A DNA stretch of 24,326 nt from JBGLNJ01 sp964353405 (GTDB taxonomy: Bacteria > Chloroflexota > Anaerolineae > Fen-1058): contig CAYGWJ010000024.1 of the NCBI GenBank assembly GCA_964353405.1, forward strand, positions 1-24,326. The letters run 5' to 3'. A program made the position numbers and the translations under genes. The notes beneath the pieces are model-generated. The model was not told the origin of the DNA. It made no database searches and worked only from the letters and a program-made list of their open reading frames with translations. Positions 7,541-13,797 of the stretch are shown piece by piece; the stretch's first letter is position 1, and the number at the start of each line of letters is the position of its first letter.

Positions 7541-7813
7541 TTATTCGCGATGACTGGCCTGACGGGCATGGTTCACGTCCTCGTCCAATTTGTCAGCCGT
7601 TTCACCAAAAGGCGAGAGGCCATATTGTCCCAACAGGAACAAGAAAGTGATACGCGGCACGCCCGCCAGACGCGCCGCCAGCCCTGTGCTGAGCCGGCCC
7701 GTCTCGTACAACTTGAGCGCCAGCAAAAGACGAGCTTCCGCCTCCAACTCGTCCGGTTTCTTTTGCAAGGCCCACAGCACATCCGGGGGATATTCAATCG
7801 TCAGCACGTTCAT
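7541..7813 (-). CDS. UPF0175 family protein (putative antitoxin-like)
   Basis: The 90-aa product fits the UPF0175 pattern: N-terminal LTIEYPPDVLWAL, then EAEARLLLALKLYETGRLSTGLAARLAGVPRITFLFLLGQYGLSPF, which includes a helix-turn-helix-like segment. Members often neighbour toxin genes, commonly PIN-domain ones, and are thought to act as antitoxins or DNA-binding regulators. The ATG is preceded by GGAGGG and an extended -10 element (7831-7839), and the strong terminator 7478-7511 follows, so it looks like an intact monocistronic gene. No intact toxin is adjacent. A RelE/ParE C-terminal remnant lies upstream on the same strand but belongs to another toxin class and may be unrelated. Function is inferred from family and context only. 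Confidence 0.8.
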   Translation of the reverse strand: MNVLTIEYPPDVLWALQKKPDELEAEARLLLALKLYETGRLSTGLAARLAGVPRITFLFLLGQYGLSPFGETADKLDEDVNHARQASHRE

Positions 7814-7830
7814 GTTGCCCTCCGACTGTA

Positions 7831-7839
7831 ATTATAGCA
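7831..7839 (-). promoter_or_regulatory. Extended -10 promoter for the UPF0175 gene
   Basis: On the minus strand the sequence reads TGCTATAAT: a perfect TATAAT (7831-7836) with the TGn extension. It ends 18 nt before the ATG at 7813. No good -35 is visible, which an extended -10 can tolerate. The leader would be short and carry the GGAGGG site. Confidence 0.65.
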
Positions 7840-7937
7840 CGTTCCGTTCAAGGCCATCGGACAGCATCAAATTGCGAATGACGACGGGTCAGTGTCGAAC
7901 GATTTACTCGGCGTTCAGCGGATGACGTAGATGTAGC

Positions 7938-8093
7938 TCAACGGTAAACCTCGCGCCGATGGCCGATGGCATGGAGGGTTACCAGCCTGTCCGTGTCACC
8001 AACAGTGTACAACACTCGATAGTCGCCGACACGCAAGCGGTAACTGGCTTGCCCCTGGAGTTTGGTCACTCCCACCGGGCGGGGATTTTCTTC
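7938..8093 (-). pseudogene. RelE/ParE-type toxin, C-terminal remnant
   Basis: The minus-strand frame ending at TGA 7938-7940 reads EENPRPVGVTKLQGQASY followed by RLRVGDYRVLYTVGDTDR and LVTLHAIGHRREVYR. This is the classic C-terminal half of RelE/ParE toxins (ENPRP..KL.G, YR.RVGDYRVLY, GHRREVYR). The N-terminal ~35 residues (helical hairpin) are not recognisable upstream, where the frame hits a TAA at 8130-8132 and the sequence becomes A+T-richer. At least half of the expected ~85-90 aa is lost or replaced, so this is read as a broken toxin gene. It abuts the left edge of the methylase cassette. Confidence 0.75.
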
Positions 8094-8269
8094 ATGGCAA
8101 CCTTTTCCCTTCAAACTTATCGGAACGCTTTACTGCGCCCCAGCTTTAAGGATCTCGGTCTTTCTTCAGCCAGCCCTTGGAGGTTATACACCAACAAGAA
8201 CCCGTTGGCGACAAGTGTACCGCAAATTGCGAATGGTGATGGATACCAGTCTCTTTCAGTAGAACAAAC

Positions 8270-8298
8270 TTGCGTATTTTCTGGAAATAGTCTAATAT
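8270..8298 (+). promoter_or_regulatory. Candidate promoter for the MerR-methylase-MBL cassette
   Basis: TTGCGT (8270-8275) and TAATAT (8293-8298) are 17 bp apart in an A+T-rich stretch 45 bp before the MerR-like start codon. Each hexamer is a moderate match to the sigma-70 consensus. It is the best-placed signal to drive the three tightly packed genes downstream. Confidence 0.5.
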
Positions 8299-8342
8299 AT
8301 GGCAAGGTAGGCCGCTTTTTAGGTTCTTTTGCCAGAAATGCC

Positions 8343-8828
8343 ATGAATGATCTGCTGACAGGTCCCCAAGTTGCACAGATTGTTGGTATCTCTTACGACA
8401 CACTAGATTATTGGGTCAAAAGTGGACTTGTTGTACCTAGTGCGCCGGCTACTGAGCCACGTAAACGTTCTCACTATTCGTTCCCCGATATTGTTTCTAT
8501 CGCCGCAGTAAAGACTTTGCGCGATCAGGGAGTATCTCTGCAAAAGCTGAAGAAAGTGCAAGCGGAATTGTGGCAACGCATTGGGATCAGTTTTGAACAG
8601 GGTTTGCGAGGCGGTGTGATCGTGGCTGACCGGCGCAACGTGTTAGCTGTTCTTTATACGCTTGATGACGCAGTCCAAATAATGTCTCTGCTCAAGGGTG
8701 GTCAAATGGTGTTGCCACTGGATGACTTGGTAGAAGAAGTAAAACAGCGAACTGAGAGGATGTTTGGTGAAATTAAATCAACTCCTCAATCTGCTCTACT
8801 AGAAATGAAGGTGCAGAATGAACGCTGA
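8343..8828 (+). CDS. MerR-like helix-turn-helix regulator
   Basis: The start is taken at ATG 8343, giving 161 aa; the frame is open far upstream but the peptide there is not protein-like. The N-terminus is a winged HTH (about 6-75): LTGPQVAQIVGISYDTLDYWVKSGLVVPS, a short linker, then HYSFPDIVSIAAVKTLRDQGVSLQKLKKVQ, the MerR arrangement. The C-terminal ~85 residues (GGVIVADRRNVLAVLYTLDDAVQIMSLLKGGQMVLPLDDLVEEVKQ) do not match a known effector domain. No strong ribosome site is seen. Its 3' end overlaps the methylase start by 11 bp, so translation is probably coupled. As the first gene of the cassette it may control it or help target the methylase to DNA (inference). Confidence 0.85.
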   Translation: MNDLLTGPQVAQIVGISYDTLDYWVKSGLVVPSAPATEPRKRSHYSFPDIVSIAAVKTLRDQGVSLQKLKKVQAELWQRIGISFEQGLRGGVIVADRRNVLAVLYTLDDAVQIMSLLKGGQMVLPLDDLVEEVKQRTERMFGEIKSTPQSALLEMKVQNER

Positions 8829-11580
8829 TTTTCGGCTACCCGCTAGTGAAAGTCTGCCTTACCGTCCTCTACCACCAGAGCACCGCCAGTTCATTTATAC
8901 GGGGCTAATTCAAAGCCGTTTTGCGCCAGTCGCCATTCGCGATGAACACGAATTTACGGCCAAGAACAAGGCCGGGCGACTAAAAGTAAATTGCGTCGCA
9001 TTTACCGACGACTTTCATCATGACCTAGACACTTCGGCTGTAGCAGTTTACTATGAACCAGAATACAGTGTGTCTGATGAGGTCATTCTTAAACACATGA
9101 TTTTCTCCGGTGCTCCCTTTGTGTTCATCGGCAGAGAGAGCAAAGTATTACCGTATGGCATAAGACTGAATGGAAAGCCAGAGCCGCAACAGCTTGGAAG
9201 CCCCCTCGCTTATAATGAGATCGGCGGGTTTCTTGACAAATATAAAGTTGATATCAACCCTAGCCGTATTAGTGCAGTAAAAAGTGGGATCGCTCAGTTC
9301 GTTGCGTTCCCGCAACTCAACTCTTTCCAGTTACGACTCTTTACCCTTGACATCACACGCGAGTTACTGGCCGAGAACTTTGGCAGCGCAGTCAATTCGC
9401 TGAGAGAAACCATTGGTGTCGGCAAGTCCTCCCAGTCACGAGAAAAAATCGTCACGGAAATTGCCGTGCAACTTTTGGGTTCAATTGTCTTGGCTCACAA
9501 AGGACGTCTAAGTAGCGAGTGTTTGGAACAGAATGCCAGTTTTGACACAGTGTTCAAATGTGCCGCTGCGAGTTTCTCCAACTACTTTGACTTGAAATTT
9601 GTTGAGCGGCACAGCCGCGCCGCCGAAGCGGCCTATCGCCTCTTGAGCCAAGCAACCTACAGCAGTTTCACGCCCGATATGCTTACCGAGCTGTATCTGC
9701 GTGCTTACCCCGATGCAGAAAAGCGGAAACTTGGGCGATTTGATACGCCGCTTTACCTGACACGGCGCATTGTTGACAATCTGCCCATCGAGACCATTCG
9801 ACCTGAGAAGCGACTGCTAGCTGACATTACTTGTGGCTGGGGTAGCTTCTTGGTGGCGGGCTATGAGCGATTGAGCCGTCTGGCAGATATGACTGAGGGT
9901 CAGAGACCATTATGGGAACACGTCATTGGAAACGACATTGATACATTTACGACCCAGTTGGCAAAGCTGGCATTATTGACCACTTCACTAAGTGATAGTT
10001 GGATAGTGGACAATCAAGATGCGCTAGATCTGAAATGGCCTGATCACCACCCAACAATCATTGTGGGCAATCCAAAGTTTCGTGGGGACCGCAAACTGGG
10101 ACAAGAATCTACAGAAATAGATCGTCTCACTGGTGAGTCAAAACGACTCCAGGAAGCCGACAAGTTCCTCCAACAGGCAATTAGACTACTTGAGCCAGGG
10201 GGATACTTGGGCATGCTAATGCCCAAATCGTTCTCAATTGCCGAATCCTCAACTGAGACACGAAAAGCGCTTTTAGAATCGTGTGACATTTTGGAAATAT
10301 GGGATTTGCCCGATGAACTTTTCGAGTCACAGGCCAAGGTTAGACCAATGGTGATCTTTGCGCAAAAGCGCAAAGAGGCTGGCTATCTAGTAGATTATCC
10401 TGTTCGGATTCGTGTGGCACAAGGTCAAACTTTTGCGCATATCGGAGTTTTCGACGCTGCGAGCCTCGCTCCATCTCAAAGTAAATGGGGGTCAGAAAGC
10501 AAAAAGGCACGCCGTTCAGAAGCAAAAGTGACTCACTTAATCACTTATACGACGATTCTGCCTGAGGCCAAGTGGAAGGAGATTTTTCGTCATTGTCGCA
10601 AGTTAGCTGAGGTCGCGGATATTACTCCAGGAGCCACTGTTGGCACAAAACGCCCATGGGCCAATTTTCCTCAACCTAAACAGGTGCCGTGGCTTTATGG
10701 TGCCAAGCAGTCAATGCCATATCCTTTTCTTATAAGATATAGTTCTGATACTATTCTATACCCTAACGAGTTAGAAAGGCCTAGGAAAAACAGCCGTTAT
10801 CCTCACAAAGACAGTGAGCACTTATTGGCATCTCCGAAGGTCCTTCTTGCATCTGATCCCGATCCAAGTTGGGGCAAGCGTGCTAAGGTCGCTATTGAAC
10901 GACATGGCTACTATGTTTCCGACAGTTTTTGGGTGTTTGTGCCCAAGCCAGGAACTTTTTCACTTGAAGTACTGGCTGCCGTATTAAGCTGGGATGTTAG
11001 CAATGCGTGGATTGTAGAGAGCTTGAGATACCCCAAGATTCAGCGTCGCATTCTGAACACAATTCCTGTGCCTACTCTGTCTACTGCTGACTGTGAGCGT
11101 ATTGAGAAAGCCGTTCGCGAAATCGAGGCTGCTGTCCTGCGCGAAGGATCGGCTCCGAAAGCACAACAAGTACTTGATGATGTGCTGAAGAAAGCTTATG
11201 GGCTTGACGACAAACCCTTTCGAATTCTGCGCCGAATTATGGAGTGGGACAGTCGGCCAGAGAGCAAAAGACCCATGCCCCCTGATTCAAAGACCGTTTT
11301 TCGGGTGAGTGGACAGGTGGAAACAGCCAATGCCTCCACACAAAAGATTACATTGTGGTTCGACGGTATTCCAGGCACGCATACCGTGCCTCTTGTAGAA
11401 AGTATGCCTGGCTGGATGTTGCGCGAGGGCGCGGCGTTTAGCGCAGAGGTGTCGTATCAGGCATTGCGAAGTGAAAATTGGCGAAGGTTGGAATGGTGGA
11501 ACATTCGTCCCAAGGAGTATACCTACCTGACCGAGAACGAGCTACTTGAGCAACTTGCCGTCGAACTTGCTTCTGCATAA
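8818..11580 (+). CDS. N6-adenine DNA methylase with C-terminal specificity-like region (920 aa)
   Basis: This is a large SAM-dependent N6-adenine methyltransferase of the kind found in restriction or defence loci. The N-terminal domain (about 1-180) is a poorly defined alpha/beta region (APFVFIGRESKVLPYGIRL). A helical region with GRFDTPLYLTRRIVDNLP (306-323) precedes the SAM-binding motif I DITCGWGSFL (336-345). Motif IV reads GNPKFRGDRK, so the usual NPPY/F catalytic loop is NPKF (418-421). The segment from about 590 (ADITPGATVG...VPWLYGAK...HLLASPKVLLAS...IPVP) resembles the target-recognition part of TaqI-like or type IIG enzymes. The last ~90 residues (about 830-920) form a separate beta-rich domain. 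No PD-(D/E)xK nuclease motif was recognised. Gene overlap with the MerR gene and a 12-bp gap to the MBL gene indicate one operon. Target sequence unknown. Confidence 0.85.
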   Translation: MNADFRLPASESLPYRPLPPEHRQFIYTGLIQSRFAPVAIRDEHEFTAKNKAGRLKVNCVAFTDDFHHDLDTSAVAVYYEPEYSVSDEVILKHMIFSGAPFVFIGRESKVLPYGIRLNGKPEPQQLGSPLAYNEIGGFLDKYKVDINPSRISAVKSGIAQFVAFPQLNSFQLRLFTLDITRELLAENFGSAVNSLRETIGVGKSSQSREKIVTEIAVQLLGSIVLAHKGRLSSECLEQNASFDTVFKCAAASFSNYFDLKFVERHSRAAEAAYRLLSQATYSSFTPDMLTELYLRAYPDAEKRKLGRFDTPLYLTRRIVDNLPIETIRPEKRLLADITCGWGSFLVAGYERLSRLADMTEGQRPLWEHVIGNDIDTFTTQLAKLALLTTSLSDSWIVDNQDALDLKWPDHHPTIIVGNPKFRGDRKLGQESTEIDRLTGESKRLQEADKFLQQAIRLLEPGGYLGMLMPKSFSIAESSTETRKALLESCDILEIWDLPDELFESQAKVRPMVIFAQKRKEAGYLVDYPVRIRVAQGQTFAHIGVFDAASLAPSQSKWGSESKKARRSEAKVTHLITYTTILPEAKWKEIFRHCRKLAEVADITPGATVGTKRPWANFPQPKQVPWLYGAKQSMPYPFLIRYSSDTILYPNELERPRKNSRYPHKDSEHLLASPKVLLASDPDPSWGKRAKVAIERHGYYVSDSFWVFVPKPGTFSLEVLAAVLSWDVSNAWIVESLRYPKIQRRILNTIPVPTLSTADCERIEKAVREIEAAVLREGSAPKAQQVLDDVLKKAYGLDDKPFRILRRIMEWDSRPESKRPMPPDSKTVFRVSGQVETANASTQKITLWFDGIPGTHTVPLVESMPGWMLREGAAFSAEVSYQALRSENWRRLEWWNIRPKEYTYLTENELLEQLAVELASA

Positions 11581-11592
11581 GAAACGAAATTC

Positions 11593-12624
11593 ATGGGTGC
11601 ATTACAACTTGCGTTTCTCAACGTCGGGCAAGGGGATACAACCATAATCTATGACCTCGACGCGAAAGAGGCTGTTGTCGTTGACTGCATAAACCCCATT
11701 CCGGTGTTCGAGTTTCTGGAAGCGAAAGAGATCAATCGCTTGCGTGCGCTTATCCTGACACATCCACATGCTGATCACTACATGGGCGCAGTCGAATTCT
11801 TGGATAGTTGTGAACTGCGCGGTATCGCATGGGATGCTTGCATATTTCAGTGGGACTATAACAAATTGCCAGGATTGCTTGACGACGGCGATGGTCACTC
11901 AAAAGCAATAAGCGATAGAAAGCGAAAGGTGAGTCATTACCAAGAATTGTTGAGATGGGCAAAACGACCAGAGAGTAAGAGCAAACACGTTGAGCCACAT
12001 CGACTTCCGCAGGATGTTCGCATCGTTAGATCGCTTTCTTTCTTGCATCCAGAGTACCAAGATTTGCAGGAGCTATTTGAAACCCACAGCCTGAACAATC
12101 TATCGTACGTGATCCGAGTATCAGATGGTACAAGTGCGCTTCTCACAGGAGACATAGAGCCTGAAGGATGGAAATTCTTACACAGCAATCACCAAGCATT
12201 ACTTGCTAGCAATATTCTCAAGTTCCCGCATCATGGAGTATGGCGGGATGGAGATGTTTCGCAAATGCTGGATGCGGTAAATCCCCAATCTGTAATTATC
12301 TCGGTAGGTACTGCAAATACCTACGGACATCCTGCCACAAACGTATTTGCCGAGATAAGAAAACGGGGCATTCGTCTACTTTGCACGCAAGTAACTCTGC
12401 AGTGCAACAAGAGCATAAAAGATACTTGCGACAAGATATGGGAAGCCATGAAAAATGAGGATACATTTTTGGCGCCGAAGGCCAGAACGGATTCCGGATG
12501 CCCTTGTGCTGGCACTATAATCATCGAGTTAGGTGAGGCCGCTAGGATAATCAGCCCCAGCACAAAATTGCACGTCAACCAAATCATCAGGCCATACATG
12601 AAGGATCATCAGTGTGCGGTATGA
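11593..12624 (+). CDS. ComEC-like metallo-beta-lactamase-fold hydrolase
   Basis: The 343-aa product has the layout of the ComEC/Rec2 C-terminal MBL domain: LAFLNVGQGDTTIIY (7-20), the metal motif THPHADH (56-62), LLTGDIEPEG (D187), FPHHGVWRDG (H213-H214) and ISVGTANTYGHP (236-247). No transmembrane segment is visible, so it is a free cytoplasmic protein rather than the full DNA-uptake channel. The C-terminal part has a Cys set (C264, C271, C279, C303, C305, within LLCTQVTLQC and GCPCAGT) that could bind a further metal. ComEC-type MBL domains are thought to degrade nucleic acids, so a nuclease role beside the methylase is attractive but inferred. It begins 12 bp after the methylase stop. Confidence 0.85.
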   Translation: MGALQLAFLNVGQGDTTIIYDLDAKEAVVVDCINPIPVFEFLEAKEINRLRALILTHPHADHYMGAVEFLDSCELRGIAWDACIFQWDYNKLPGLLDDGDGHSKAISDRKRKVSHYQELLRWAKRPESKSKHVEPHRLPQDVRIVRSLSFLHPEYQDLQELFETHSLNNLSYVIRVSDGTSALLTGDIEPEGWKFLHSNHQALLASNILKFPHHGVWRDGDVSQMLDAVNPQSVIISVGTANTYGHPATNVFAEIRKRGIRLLCTQVTLQCNKSIKDTCDKIWEAMKNEDTFLAPKARTDSGCPCAGTIIIELGEAARIISPSTKLHVNQIIRPYMKDHQCAV

Positions 12625-12699
12625 GCAATGTTGTCATAGAGCATTGTCCTCAATGGGGATATCGAAGCAGTGCTTGACGTCCATCCAGCAATGATGGCA

Positions 12700-12723
12700 T
12701 CAACCCCGCCAAACTGGGGTTGA
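12700..12723. repeat. Inverted repeat downstream of the MBL gene
   Basis: TCAACCCC (12700-12707) pairs with GGGGTTGA (12716-12723), and a third copy TCAACCCCAG lies at 12741-12750, so two alternative hairpins are possible. It sits about 75 bp after the MBL gene and could end the cassette transcript, but there is no T run. Confidence 0.5.
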
Positions 12724-12770
12724 CGACTTGCATGCCAAAATCAACCCCAGTATATGCAGGGGGAAAGGCT

Positions 12771-12804
12771 TTGACTGCCCGCCACCCCCGTGTCTGGCAG
12801 TCAA
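12771..12804. repeat. Inverted repeat at the right edge of the cassette
   Basis: TTGACTGCC (12771-12779) and GGCAGTCAA (12796-12804) are exact reverse complements with a 16-nt loop, followed by A+T-rich GCGATATTATAC. It may be a weak terminator or a relic of the cassette boundary. Confidence 0.5.
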
Positions 12805-12844
12805 GCGATATTATACACCCACCCAAGACGCTGATTAAAAGCAG

Positions 12845-12874
12845 ACCATCGAGGCCTGGCCAGACCTCGATGGT
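12845..12874 (-). terminator. Terminator-like hairpin after the HEAT-like gene
   Basis: ACCATCGAGG (12845-12854) and CCTCGATGGT (12865-12874) form a 10-bp stem with a 10-nt loop, 6 bp past the stop of the minus-strand HEAT-like gene. On that strand GCTTTTAATC follows shortly after. It is a plausible intrinsic terminator. Confidence 0.65.
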
Positions 12875-12879
12875 TTAGT

Positions 12880-13749
12880 TTACTTGCGTTTCTTTTTGCC
12901 GCGCGGCTCTTGTTGCTTGCGCTTGTCGCGCTTCTTGGCTTTGCTTTTTCTGGGCGGCGGCGGAGGCTCGACCACTTGCACTTGTTCGGCCAATGCCTTG
13001 AGCTTGGCGCCCAGTTCAGGGCCTAACGATTCCGCAACATAGTTTCGAGCGGGTGTGTCTCGCTTCTGCTTCAAGCCCAACTCGATTTGAACATCTTCCC
13101 AATCGCCCGCCACCGCCAACTCGACACGTTCGGCAGCGAAAGCGCGCTCCATCACCGGCGCAGACTCGACGGCTTTCAGGTCGAGCAATGTGCCGATCAA
13201 AAAAGCGTTGAGCGCCTCATCGTTCTCTGCATATCGCTCCAATTGCCGCGTGATGATGGCAACACACTCGGCGCGCGCTTCGGGCTGCTGCCTGGCAATT
13301 TCCAACAACCCGCGTGACGATGCGTGGCGCGCGTACGGGCCATGTGACACATCCTCCAGGTACGCCGTCAGCGCGGGGATGGCTCCAGCGCCGATCAGGC
13401 CAAAGACCTGCGGCAGTTCGTCGCTGATCATTTCGTCGTGGTTGTCATCAATCAAGTGAAACAGATGTGTGAGCGGTTCGGCGGCAGACCCGGCGCGCAG
13501 TTGCCCCAGCGCACGCCACGCGTGCACGGGCGCCCACACCTCTGAACTCTGCGAGTTGGCCTGGTAGAGTTCTTCATCTGTCGCCATGCGGATGAGATCG
13601 GGAACATGCTCCGGGGCGAGGCCGTACTGGCTATAGCCATACTGGCTATAGCCAGTATGGCTATAGTCGGGCCAGCGGCGCAGCGTGGGACGAGCATCAC
13701 CCAGGGTGAGTAGCTTATCGAGCGGCGGCAGATAAGAGGCTGTGCTCAC
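12880..13749 (-). CDS. HEAT-like repeat protein with basic tail
   Basis: The 289-aa product starts at GTG 13749 behind GGAGA. The middle (about 45-220) is all-helical with repeating segments such as APVHAWRALGQLRAGSAAEPLTHLF, ELPQVFGLIGAGAIPALTAYLED and YARHASSRGLLEIARQQPEAR, which fit HEAT/PBS-lyase-like or DUF1186-type repeats used for protein binding. Near the N-terminus a low-complexity (GYSQY)n segment is encoded by 15-bp tandem DNA repeats. The last ~35 residues are PPPPPRKSKAKKRDKRK and more Lys/Arg, a highly basic tail that could contact nucleic acid. It follows the leuA-like gene by 48 bp on the same strand, so the two are probably cotranscribed. No specific function can be given. 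Confidence 0.75.
   Translation of the reverse strand: MSTASYLPPLDKLLTLGDARPTLRRWPDYSHTGYSQYGYSQYGLAPEHVPDLIRMATDEELYQANSQSSEVWAPVHAWRALGQLRAGSAAEPLTHLFHLIDDNHDEMISDELPQVFGLIGAGAIPALTAYLEDVSHGPYARHASSRGLLEIARQQPEARAECVAIITRQLERYAENDEALNAFLIGTLLDLKAVESAPVMERAFAAERVELAVAGDWEDVQIELGLKQKRDTPARNYVAESLGPELGAKLKALAEQVQVVEPPPPPRKSKAKKRDKRKQQEPRGKKKRK
13625..13669 (-). repeat. Three tandem 15-bp repeats inside the HEAT-like gene
   Basis: On the + strand the unit TACTGGCTATAGCCA occurs twice exactly (13625-13639, 13640-13654), followed by a diverged third unit (GTATGGCTATAGTCG). Each exact unit contains the 12-bp palindrome TGGCTATAGCCA. Because 15 is a multiple of three, copy-number change would keep the frame and add or remove GYSQY units. 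Confidence 0.9.
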
Positions 13750-13797
13750 GCTTTCTCCTGTCGGCGTTGCAAGTTCAAGAATCTTTTTTCCCGCCGG

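Noticed and set aside
7959..8342. N-terminal extension of the MerR-like protein
   Set aside because: The upstream part overlaps the RelE remnant on the other strand and the promoter at 8270-8298; the HTH begins right after ATG 8343.
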